Part shown: piece by piece, positions 5,473 to 13,144 of the stretch
Numbering within the stretch: the first letter of the stretch is position 1
Layout of the letters: each line of letters opens with the position of its first letter
Assembly (NCBI GenBank): GCA_012513195.1
Contig: JAAZCR010000139.1
Coordinates: forward strand, 1-13,596
Length of the DNA: 13,596 bases
Origin: Bacilli bacterium
Lineage (GTDB): Bacteria > Bacillota_I > Bacilli_A > Haloplasmatales > Haloplasmataceae
Direction of reading: 5' to 3'
The notes under the pieces: model-generated
The model's database searches: none
The model's input: the letters and a program-made list of their open reading frames with translations, nothing else
Told to the model about the DNA's origin: nothing
Translations under genes and position numbers: made by a program

Positions 5473-7785
5473 ATGAACTACAAATCAATCTTGCTTAAAG
5501 GTTTACCAGTGTTAGTAGTTGCTGTTGTTATTATTGTAGTGGCAGCGATTGCAAGTAGACCAAAAGCACAACCAACGATTACTAATCCAGATGAAATCGT
5601 CTTTGAATATGGTAATCTCAAGGTTACAAAAGAAGAATTATACAGCATGTTGAAATTGAATGTCGGTTCAACAGTGTTATTAGACATGATTGACCGCGAA
5701 TTACTTGCTGACTACTATGATGACATCGATGAAAAAGAATTAGAAGATAAGATTAACGCAATGAAAAAGCAAGGTATCGATGCATTCTATCGCAACATGG
5801 TTAGACAAGGTGTTATCACTTCACCAGATGAAGATGAAGAAACACGTGACCAAAAGATTAGAGACTTCTACATTTTAAGTTTACTTCAAAAAGCCTATGC
5901 AAAAGATGTAGCAAGACAAGAAATCTATGATGAAGAAGAAAAGACACATGCAATTCAAAAGGCTAAAGACGAATACAAAGAAGACATGTGTGTCATTGTT
6001 TTAAGATATTCAACAGAAGCAAAAGCTAACCAAATTAGTGAAGAACTACGTAAACGCGTACAAGATCCAGAGACTTATGGTAGTGTTTTAGATTTCTTTA
6101 AACAAGAGTATGCTGATCAACATAAAGATGATGAAGATACTGATACTACTGAGAGAGAATATCCTCCATTCATCGATACTACAGTTGAATATGAATGTGA
6201 GTATGACTACTTAGTGTATTCAGAATTATCTAATAAAACTGCATTCCGTGATTTCGTCTTTGCTGATGAATACTTAGGTGAACCCTTCACAGTAGAAGGA
6301 GACGAAGAAAGATATCACTTTAATCAAACTGGTAAATTTATTCCAGATGATGCTACTTACTTTGTTTATAAATTATCAAAACCTAAGTATAAGGAAAACT
6401 ACCGTCAATCACCAGAATTTGAAAAGTACTTCGTCGATCAATTAGTAGATAAACGTGCTACTGATACTTATACATCTACAAAAGTAAGAGAATTACGTAA
6501 AGATTCTGAAATTAAGATTTATGATACAATCGTCGCTAACTACATTAAATCTAGCATCAGCAATGATTTCAAAGGTGAAAGCAAATTATTAAAGGACAAG
6601 TCTGTTCTTGCGACATTCAAAGTTGGTGATGAAACAAAGACCATCACTGCTGATGATTTATACAACAAGATGAAGACACAATACACCTTAGAATTCATGC
6701 TTGATTTAATCAACTATGAAGTATTAATTAAAAAAGCTCCAGAAATTCAATTAACTAAGGCTGAAAAACAAGAATACATTGATTTAATTAAAGCTTACAA
6801 AACAGGCTACTCACAAAATCCTCCAGCAGGATTAACTTGGATTGAATATTTAAGACTCTATCATGGTATCTTCTATGAAGAACAATTAGTCAATGTTGAA
6901 GCAGTTCAAACACTAATTACTCGTTACATTTTAGGTTATGAAAACTGGGAAGGTACCGATAAGATTGACGACGACGATATTCTTGAAGCTTACGAAAAAT
7001 GGTTCAATATTGATGCTTACGTCATTTTCTTAGAATATAATCCTGAAGATGATGAATCACAAGAAATCGCTAGCAAAAAAGCTTATCAAATAATTAACGG
7101 TTGCCAAGAAGATGAAGAATGCTATATCTTCTATGATGTAAATCCTGATGATAATGATGACGAAGAAGAAGATAAAGAAGTACCATTTGTTGGATTTGCA
7201 GATGTCGATTATGACAGATGGAAGACAGTCTTCCAAGCTCTAGCAAGAGAATATAGCGATGACCCTAACGCCAAAACAAATGGAGGGTTCATGAGCAAAA
7301 TTAGTTACGGTCAACAAAATGAAAAGTTTGAAAAGAAACTACTTGAAATTCGGGATAACTACAATAAATCTGGTAAGAGTTTAGACCGGATGGGTATTGT
7401 TGAAGAAAATCGCATCAAACAATCAGATGGTACATATAAATACGGTTATCAAGTTATATATATGACTTATGATGCACCTAAGACTGCTAGACCAGATAAT
7501 ATTGAAAAATATAAGGAATACTTACAAGACTTAGAAAACGATGATGTCGATATTCAAGAAAAATACTCAGCTGATGAAATTAGCAAATTCAACGCATACA
7601 GAACATTTGAAAACACATTAAAGACTAACCTTGAAAATAAATATACAACTGCATTATACAAAGAAATGCGTCTTGCCCAATTACGTAACGAGTTAGGCAT
7701 TAACTTGAAAGATGCAGAAATTAACGCAGTATATCAAAACTATACAAAACTATTATCTGAATACAATCCAGATGCTCGTGACTAA
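5473..7785 (+). CDS. PrsA-like membrane-anchored peptidylprolyl isomerase/foldase, internally duplicated
   Basis: A 770-residue protein with one N-terminal hydrophobic helix (about 9-28, rich in Val and Ile) and no lipobox cysteine. It should be anchored by that helix with the rest outside the cell. A SurA_N/PrsA-like segment around 40-90 (VTKEELYSML, then VLLDMIDRELL) is followed by a poorly conserved parvulin-like segment (about 171-215). A second SurA_N-like segment lies at about 377-420 (ITADDLYNKM, then FMLDLINYEVL). It is followed by a recognisable parvulin core at about 590-640 (ALAREYSDDPNAK, NGGFMSKISYGQ, FEKKLLEI). The protein is very acidic, with a D/E run near 560. Typical PrsA is a lipoprotein of about 290 residues, so this is much larger. 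The role is probably folding of exported proteins; isomerase activity is unproven. The start at 5473 is set by AAGGAG 8 bases upstream; a GTG at 5464 overlaps that site. Confidence 0.8.
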   Translation: MNYKSILLKGLPVLVVAVVIIVVAAIASRPKAQPTITNPDEIVFEYGNLKVTKEELYSMLKLNVGSTVLLDMIDRELLADYYDDIDEKELEDKINAMKKQGIDAFYRNMVRQGVITSPDEDEETRDQKIRDFYILSLLQKAYAKDVARQEIYDEEEKTHAIQKAKDEYKEDMCVIVLRYSTEAKANQISEELRKRVQDPETYGSVLDFFKQEYADQHKDDEDTDTTEREYPPFIDTTVEYECEYDYLVYSELSNKTAFRDFVFADEYLGEPFTVEGDEERYHFNQTGKFIPDDATYFVYKLSKPKYKENYRQSPEFEKYFVDQLVDKRATDTYTSTKVRELRKDSEIKIYDTIVANYIKSSISNDFKGESKLLKDKSVLATFKVGDETKTITADDLYNKMKTQYTLEFMLDLINYEVLIKKAPEIQLTKAEKQEYIDLIKAYKTGYSQNPPAGLTWIEYLRLYHGIFYEEQLVNVEAVQTLITRYILGYENWEGTDKIDDDDILEAYEKWFNIDAYVIFLEYNPEDDESQEIASKKAYQIINGCQEDEECYIFYDVNPDDNDDEEEDKEVPFVGFADVDYDRWKTVFQALAREYSDDPNAKTNGGFMSKISYGQQNEKFEKKLLEIRDNYNKSGKSLDRMGIVEENRIKQSDGTYKYGYQVIYMTYDAPKTARPDNIEKYKEYLQDLENDDVDIQEKYSADEISKFNAYRTFENTLKTNLENKYTTALYKEMRLAQLRNELGINLKDAEINAVYQNYTKLLSEYNPDARD

Positions 7786-7793
7786 TTAAGCAT

Positions 7794-7832
7794 AAAACTC
7801 GTGAAATTAACTTTCACGAGTTTTTATTTTTA
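7794..7832 (+). terminator. Intrinsic terminator of the PrsA-like gene
   Basis: A perfect 13-bp stem (7794-7806 with 7812-7824; core ACTCGTGAAA) has a 5-base loop TTAAC and is followed by TATTTTTA. It starts 9 bases after the stop codon and is the strongest plus-strand terminator in the window. Confidence 0.92.
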
Positions 7833-7901
7833 TCCATATCATTTTTATAGGATTTTTACTTTGTATATCAAAGCATTTTTGCGGATTCTTCATATAATTC
7901 A

Positions 7902-7910
7902 TGTTATAAT
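7902..7910 (+). promoter_or_regulatory. Extended -10 promoter of the lipoprotein gene
   Basis: TGTTATAAT combines the extended -10 TGn element with a perfect TATAAT (7905-7910). No good -35 stands at 16-18 bases, which extended -10 promoters tolerate. Transcription would start near 7917, after the upstream terminator and 20 or so bases before the ATG. Confidence 0.55.
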
Positions 7911-7938
7911 GTTCTAAACGAACAATTGAGGTGATGCG

Positions 7939-8871
7939 ATGCGTAAATTGATACTTGTAATGATTGCCCTTTTTCTCTTTTTTTTAACTAGTTGTAATAT
8001 GATTAGTACTACACAACAAATACTTGATGGAACCAATCGTAATGATACAACAACAACTACTACTACTAGAGAAGAGTTACATATTCCCGATTATGGCGGT
8101 CAAGGATTCGTTAATCAACCTGAATACAATGGGATTATTACCATAAGGGCTGCAACTCCTCTAACATGCGAAGAAAGTCGCTGTTATCGTCAAGTCTATT
8201 CGAGTAGTGACCTATGGTTAGGGATGGAAATGACCATCATCTTGCCCTATTTTACTGGTGATGAAAATCATTTTGCGAAGATTTATTTTAGTACTATCTC
8301 TTCAGGACATCAAAGTGATTTAGGTTTAGTCTTATCTAATACTTCTACACCAACCTATCACATTTTCTGGGAAGATACTATTAATAATACCACAACACCA
8401 GTAATCACAAATGGGGATGAACTCGAACATAAGTATTTCCCTGGTGATAAGATTAGGATGAGTGTCTTTAGTACCAAACAAAATAACTTAAAGCTGTTAA
8501 TTGAACTACTAGAACCAACTAAGGATCCACTATATCAAGATATAACTAGACGAGAAGATGCATATATTTCACTGGAATTCATATCAAATCAACATGATGC
8601 CAAAAACGCTATCTTCAAGCGGATCGTTTCGATTGAAAAAACAACGGAAAACTATGGTGAAGCAAGATTGACTGATGCCCTGATTATAGAAACATGGTTG
8701 TATCGCTTAATTAACCAAGAAGTGTATAAGATGCGATTTGATAGTTCAAGTAGAAGTTCAAATGATTGTGGTGATTATTTCGACTTTATAGTAACCTATG
8801 ATAATCGAGTACGTGGACTTTATGGTGGAGAAATTCTGAATATCATCCCAAAAGAAAGAGAAGGAGAATAA
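7939..8871 (+). CDS. Putative lipoprotein of unknown function
   Basis: A 310-residue protein with a signal peptide of 18 residues and the lipobox LTS-C19, so it is expected to be lipid-anchored on the outer face of the membrane. A run of seven Thr (37-43, encoded by ACA and ACT triplets) lies in a low-complexity linker. The remaining region alternates polar and aromatic residues and looks like an all-beta fold (for example MEMTIILPYF and FAKIYFSTIS). It has no motif that I recognise. Four cysteines (two near 78-83 in CEESRC, one near 277) might form disulfides. GAGGTGA precedes the ATG. It has its own promoter and terminator and stands between the PrsA-like foldase and the convergent yhaM. 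No function can be given. Confidence 0.75.
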   Translation: MRKLILVMIALFLFFLTSCNMISTTQQILDGTNRNDTTTTTTTREELHIPDYGGQGFVNQPEYNGIITIRAATPLTCEESRCYRQVYSSSDLWLGMEMTIILPYFTGDENHFAKIYFSTISSGHQSDLGLVLSNTSTPTYHIFWEDTINNTTTPVITNGDELEHKYFPGDKIRMSVFSTKQNNLKLLIELLEPTKDPLYQDITRREDAYISLEFISNQHDAKNAIFKRIVSIEKTTENYGEARLTDALIIETWLYRLINQEVYKMRFDSSSRSSNDCGDYFDFIVTYDNRVRGLYGGEILNIIPKEREGE

Positions 8872-8882
8872 CTCCTTCTTTT
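8856..8882. terminator. Bidirectional terminator shared by convergent genes
   Basis: An 11-bp stem (8856-8866 with 8872-8882, one G-U pair; core AGAAGGAG/CTCCTTCT) has a 5-base loop that contains the lipoprotein stop codon. T-rich bases follow in the plus direction (CTTTTATC) and pyrimidine-rich bases in the minus direction (TCTCTTTCTTTT). The yhaM stop is two bases away, so one hairpin closes both units. Confidence 0.75.
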
Positions 8883-8883
8883 A

Positions 8884-9852
8884 TCATTTAAGCGAATGTT
8901 TATAAAATGCTCTACCATCAAGCGTATATATACGTTTTGAGAAATCTCCTTCTGGAGTTTCTTCCAACTCTTGAAGGATCATATTAATCCGTGAATCCAT
9001 TAAATCGATAAGATGTAAAAGTTCAGCCTCTAGTATTTGTGGTTGTTTCGGTGAACCAAATTCTAATTCTCCATGATGTGCTAAGATAATATGTTGTAGT
9101 AACATTACTTCTTCGCCATCAATGCCTAACTCCTTGGCAGTTTGACCAATGATTTCAAATGCGATATTTATATGGCCAATTAACTTACCGATAGTAGTAT
9201 ACTCAGGATTACGATAATCCGATAACTCAATTACTTTACCGATATCATGTAAGATAATCCCCGCATATAATAAATCTTCATTAACATTAGGATAAATGCT
9301 ACATAAGGAACGACCAATTTTCAGCATCGCAAGCACATGATATCCTAAACCAGATATATATGCATGATGATTTTTGGTCGCTGCAGGATAAGTTAAGTAA
9401 CTTTCTTCATACTTTTCAAAGAGGGTTTTTGTGATTAACTGGATTTTCGCATTTTTAATCTTATTAATAAAACCTATGATGTTTTTTCTAATTTCCTCTT
9501 TTGATAGTGGCGCTGTCTTATAGAAATTTTCTAAACTAATACCCTCGCTATCATCTACTACCCTAATACTTTCGATAATGATTTGTGTTTTTCCATTAAA
9601 TTCATTACCATAACCTGTAATATGAACAATATCACCAATCTTAAACTGCTTCTTTTCTTCTTCTGTGATGTTCCATTTTTTCGCGAGGATTGTTCCTGTC
9701 TCATCCATCAACTGTAAATTTAGATAATCAGATTGATTCGAGGTTTGACCGACATTTACGCTTTCAATTTTCGCATAAATTGAAATCATTTCTTTATCTT
9801 TTACATTCGTTATCTTATTCGTATTCGTGTTCACTGAAAAGAGATCCGTCAT
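8884..9852 (-). CDS. yhaM: YhaM-type 3'-5' exoribonuclease (OB fold + HD domain)
   Basis: A 322-residue cytoplasmic enzyme close to Bacillus YhaM (about 314 residues) over its whole length. An N-terminal OB-fold nucleic-acid-binding domain (about 20-100; for example ILAKKWNITEEE and GDIVHITGYGNEF) precedes an HD phosphohydrolase domain. The metal-binding residues include NHHAYISGLGYHV near 162-174, the HD pair H202-D203 in LHDIGK, and H259-H260 in AHHGE. LHLIDLMDSRINM and GRAFYKHS are typical of the family's end. Known YhaM enzymes degrade single-stranded RNA and DNA from the 3' end and take part in mRNA turnover. The start lies inside the end of hemZ (38-base overlap) with GAGGA upstream, so the two are translationally linked. 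PrsA and yhaM are also near neighbours in B. subtilis. Confidence 0.93.
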   Translation of the reverse strand: MTDLFSVNTNTNKITNVKDKEMISIYAKIESVNVGQTSNQSDYLNLQLMDETGTILAKKWNITEEEKKQFKIGDIVHITGYGNEFNGKTQIIIESIRVVDDSEGISLENFYKTAPLSKEEIRKNIIGFINKIKNAKIQLITKTLFEKYEESYLTYPAATKNHHAYISGLGYHVLAMLKIGRSLCSIYPNVNEDLLYAGIILHDIGKVIELSDYRNPEYTTIGKLIGHINIAFEIIGQTAKELGIDGEEVMLLQHIILAHHGELEFGSPKQPQILEAELLHLIDLMDSRINMILQELEETPEGDFSKRIYTLDGRAFYKHSLK

Positions 9853-11275
9853 ATTGATTCCTCATTTCTTCAAAATATTGTAGTTTTTTCTCCAAATAAC
9901 TTTTATAACTATGCATATAACTAATTAAATCTTTCGGGTTAAGTATTAAATGATAATCGCTAAATTTTGTTGAAGCATTACATCCTAACCCTAAGATTGT
10001 TTGTGCTTCTTCAATCATCAATATATTATACAAACACTCTTTCCCTACCTTACAATATCCTATATTTTCCAAATTCCCAGTAATATGTTTTTGACGGTAA
10101 AGATAGTAAGGTATATAACCATTATTTTTTAATATATGATAAGCATAATTAAAGAATATATGATAATCATGTTTTTCAAAATCAATATCTTGTTGGTATA
10201 AATCCGAACTACGTTTTTCCGCCAAATAATGAACAGTGATATTGTCTGGTTCTAATGCTAGTATTTTATTTAAAGAATATATATATGTATCTAATTTTTC
10301 TTCAGGTAAACCAATAATCAAATCCATATTGATATTATCTAAACCAATATCACGGGCTAATTGATATGTATTTATAATTTCACTAGTTGTATGGGTTCTG
10401 TTCATTTTGCTTAATGTTTCATCATTAAAGGTTTGTGGATTAACGCTTATTCTTGATACCTGATGTTCTTTAATTAATCTTAACTTATACTCATTAATGG
10501 TATCGGGTCTCCCACATTCAATAGTATATTCTCTAACAGGATTATATAACAAATATTCTTCGATACCAATTAAAAATCTTTCAAAGTTTTCATTGGTTAA
10601 TGCGGTTGGTGTACCACCACCAACATAAATGGTAGTGATAGGAATATTATGATTCCGTAAAAACATACCTACACTTTTAATTTCTTCTAATAGTACTTCA
10701 AGATAAGCTTCTTGACTTACTTTTTGGTAATTAAGAGGATAACTCGTAAAGGAACAATAAACACAGCGCGAAGGACAGAAAGGAATATTGATATAAATAC
10801 TTACTTCATCTTTAAATCTGGTGATATCACCGTATTTTCTTGTTTGATTGTTAACGACTTCTATTAAGAGATTAGCCTTTTCTATGGATACTGCATACTT
10901 GTTCATTAGTAACTGCTTGATTTCTTCATCAGTTAATTTCCCCTTATACATATATACTAGTTTGGTAGGTCTTATACCTGTAAGAACACCATAGGCTAAC
11001 TCTTTTTTAAATATAATTGTCAATAATCTATACAAAGCTCTAAGAATTAAATATTTGCGGTCGCTATCATCATGCACAATTTCTTCGTCACTAAGATTTT
11101 CATCCTTCGTACTTACCTTAACACTCATTCGCTTATTTATCTCTTCAATCATCATTTTTATTTCAATATCCGCTTCATCGTTAACCAATTCGGCATCTCT
11201 TCGAAAGGCTCTTAGTAGTCTTTGAATCGCAATATTTAAGCGCTCCTCATAATTACCATTTATTTTTACTTTCAT
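9815..11275 (-). CDS. hemZ: HemZ-type radical SAM protein (annotated coproporphyrinogen III dehydrogenase)
   Basis: A 486-residue cytoplasmic radical SAM enzyme. The cluster motif C167-x3-C171-x2-C174 (CPSRCVYC) binds the 4Fe-4S cluster and SAM. GGGTPT, ECGRPDTI, SVNPQTF and MDLIIGLP are further radical-SAM/HemN-family motifs. The HemZ-specific N-terminal part contains YGVLTGIRPTKL, and the C-terminal part contains YYLYRQK, NLENIGY and EEAQTILGLGCNASTKF. The similarity to B. subtilis HemZ runs end to end. Whether this organism makes haem is not shown here, so true substrate activity is uncertain. The start is set at an ATG giving MKVKINGN, which matches HemZ. Frames further upstream would precede the promoter. 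Its AAGGAGG lies 17 bases away, which is unusual. It overlaps yhaM downstream. Confidence 0.9.
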   Translation of the reverse strand: MKVKINGNYEERLNIAIQRLLRAFRRDAELVNDEADIEIKMMIEEINKRMSVKVSTKDENLSDEEIVHDDSDRKYLILRALYRLLTIIFKKELAYGVLTGIRPTKLVYMYKGKLTDEEIKQLLMNKYAVSIEKANLLIEVVNNQTRKYGDITRFKDEVSIYINIPFCPSRCVYCSFTSYPLNYQKVSQEAYLEVLLEEIKSVGMFLRNHNIPITTIYVGGGTPTALTNENFERFLIGIEEYLLYNPVREYTIECGRPDTINEYKLRLIKEHQVSRISVNPQTFNDETLSKMNRTHTTSEIINTYQLARDIGLDNINMDLIIGLPEEKLDTYIYSLNKILALEPDNITVHYLAEKRSSDLYQQDIDFEKHDYHIFFNYAYHILKNNGYIPYYLYRQKHITGNLENIGYCKVGKECLYNILMIEEAQTILGLGCNASTKFSDYHLILNPKDLISYMHSYKSYLEKKLQYFEEMRNQYDGSLFSEHEYE

Positions 11276-11292
11276 GATGCTAATCGCTATAT

Positions 11293-11299
11293 CCTCCTT
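11293..11299 (-). promoter_or_regulatory. Ribosome binding site of hemZ with atypical spacing
   Basis: AAGGAGG is complete but ends 17 bases before the ATG at 11275. An in-frame ATT at 11284-11282 stands at the ideal 8-base distance. Either an AUU start is used, or initiation at the ATG is inefficient. No closer purine-rich site is present. Confidence 0.6.
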
Positions 11300-11312
11300 G
11301 TATTCCTTTATT

Positions 11313-11341
11313 AGTATATTATAATCTAACCAGATTTTCAA
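11313..11341 (-). promoter_or_regulatory. Promoter of the hemZ-yhaM operon
   Basis: On the minus strand, -35 TTGAAA (11341-11336) and -10 TATACT (11318-11313) are separated by 17 bases. Transcription would begin near 11306, just before the AAGGAGG. This fixes the hemZ start downstream of here. Confidence 0.65.
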
Positions 11342-11367
11342 ATATAAATCGAACAAGAATAACTATA

Positions 11368-11413
11368 GAAAAAAAACTCTATAATACTAACTTATCAAAT
11401 AGTATTATAGAGT
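11368..11413 (-). terminator. Intrinsic terminator of the recX/branching-enzyme-like unit
   Basis: A perfect 14-bp stem (11413-11400 with 11389-11376; core ACTCTATAATACTA), a 10-base loop, then an unbroken T tract on the minus strand from 11376. It lies 6 bases after the stop codon and before the hemZ promoter. Confidence 0.92.
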
Positions 11414-11418
11414 GTCTT

Positions 11419-13143
11419 TTAATTATTAACTCGTTTTAAAATAGTAATTCCTAAAGGTGGTAGAGTAAGTTTGAGCGTATACTTAAATCCTAAATGATTT
11501 TTTTCCGTCGTTGTTAATATACCTTCATTGACCTTATGACTACCACCAAAATCACGATGGTCACTATTCAAAATCTCTTCATATCCACCTTGATATGGTA
11601 GCCCTAATTTATACTCTTTATATAATAATGGTGTGGAATTGATTACCACTACTAATACTTCTTTTTGATTCTTGCTTAATCTCACATATGAAAAGACACT
11701 ATGTTCTTCATGATCTTGATCTATCCAAATAAATCCTGATTTTAGATGATCTGATTCATATAAGGCTTTTTCTTCACGATATAATTTAATTAAAGTTTTT
11801 ACATAATTATTAAATAATACATGAGAGGAATATTTATACAAATACCAGTCTAATTCATTACTCATATAATAATCATTCATCTGCGCAAATTCATTACCCA
11901 TATAAATAAGTTTCTTACCAGGATAAGTGAATATTAGTCCCATTAAAAGGCGTAAATTCTGGAAGCGTTCGGTCATATCCCCTGGCATTCGCTTTATCAG
12001 TGCGGTTTTGCGAATACTAAACATCGTGTGAGCTAAGGGGATAATCGTTTTCTGCGAAAAAGTCCGCATGAGACTTAAATTAATTTGATGGGACAAGTAT
12101 TTTCTAAACAATGGTTCTTCTTCAAAAAACTCTAAAATATCTTTCATCCAACTATTATCCCATTGATAATGAAAACCTAACCCGTGATCACATACTTTAC
12201 TTGTCACATTAGGAAAGTCAATAGTTTCACCCGCTATTAATAGCACATCAGGAAAGAGTGTCGCTACTTGATCAGTTAACGTGCGCAGAAACTTCAGTCC
12301 CTGAAGATTAATTCCATGACTGATGTCGCCTTGATAATAAATGATGTTGCTCAAGTTATTTAAACGGATACCGTCGACATGATAGTATTTACACCAAAAC
12401 GATAATGCGGATATGAAAATTGATAAATACTCATCATTTATAGATTTAGGATTTTCTTTCGTGATATCTTCAAAAACATTTTCAAAAAAAGTAAACGGAA
12501 AATCAATAAATACTCTTATATTATGTTCATGACACTTATCGATAAAATACATTAAGTCTTTACCATCACCTAACAAAGGATTAGGTAGTAACATCCCTTG
12601 GTTAAGAAGCAATCTTAGTTCTAAATCGGTAAAACCTTGTTCGATAAGATAAGGGATTAAATTGTTGGCCAACTCTTGATAACTCTTTATGCTTTTTTTC
12701 CAGTTCGTAATATCTAACTCATAAATAATCATGGGTTCATTAGTAATGTTACCAATTTTTCTTTTATTTAAATAGCCTTCATCATTCCATAGGTAACATC
12801 TATCAATATCAAGCACAACACTCTTATGATTAGAAGTAGAAAAAGCGAAGGAGTCTGATTTAATGACTTCTTTATTATCCTTAGTGCTAACTAGATACTC
12901 ATAGATATCATACTCTTTAACATTAGGTAGATAAAGAAACCAGAGCCCTTCGTCACTTATTTTATTCATAGGATAAACACATTCACCATTAATGATGACA
13001 GAAACTTGTAGTGCATCTTTTTCATAAACACAAAATGTGGCTCCCTCATTAGAAACCAGGTGACTACCAAGTAGATTATAAGCATCGCTTAAGGTACCGT
13101 TATGAAACTTAGTTATAATGTGATCAATCGAATCGCGATCCAT
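11419..13143 (-). CDS. Glycogen branching enzyme (GlgB, GH13) homologue, probably catalytically inactive
   Basis: A 574-residue homologue of 1,4-alpha-glucan branching enzyme. The N-terminal CBM48-like region covers about 10-105 (FHNGTLSDAYNLLGSH, then KSDSFAF). A GH13 barrel follows (VDGIRL at 257-262, GLGFHYQWDNSWMKD, RMPGDMTERFQNLRLL, PGKKLIYMGNEFAQ, LDWYL), then the C-terminal beta domain. Several residues that GlgB needs are changed. The nucleophile Asp of RxDA is N262, the Asp of HDEV is T373, and the region I His is F219. The segment before the PTSRYG position is about 10 residues shorter and reads PNPLLG. The acid/base Glu (E306 in AGET), R260 and H372 remain. Active GlgB is usually 620-730 residues. 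The frame is intact, so a retained non-catalytic role, such as glucan binding or partnering an active GlgB, is plausible. GGAGG lies 6 bases before the ATG, and the stop of recX is one base upstream. Confidence 0.88.
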   Translation of the reverse strand: MDRDSIDHIITKFHNGTLSDAYNLLGSHLVSNEGATFCVYEKDALQVSVIINGECVYPMNKISDEGLWFLYLPNVKEYDIYEYLVSTKDNKEVIKSDSFAFSTSNHKSVVLDIDRCYLWNDEGYLNKRKIGNITNEPMIIYELDITNWKKSIKSYQELANNLIPYLIEQGFTDLELRLLLNQGMLLPNPLLGDGKDLMYFIDKCHEHNIRVFIDFPFTFFENVFEDITKENPKSINDEYLSIFISALSFWCKYYHVDGIRLNNLSNIIYYQGDISHGINLQGLKFLRTLTDQVATLFPDVLLIAGETIDFPNVTSKVCDHGLGFHYQWDNSWMKDILEFFEEEPLFRKYLSHQINLSLMRTFSQKTIIPLAHTMFSIRKTALIKRMPGDMTERFQNLRLLMGLIFTYPGKKLIYMGNEFAQMNDYYMSNELDWYLYKYSSHVLFNNYVKTLIKLYREEKALYESDHLKSGFIWIDQDHEEHSVFSYVRLSKNQKEVLVVVINSTPLLYKEYKLGLPYQGGYEEILNSDHRDFGGSHKVNEGILTTTEKNHLGFKYTLKLTLPPLGITILKRVNN

Positions 13144-13144
13144 T

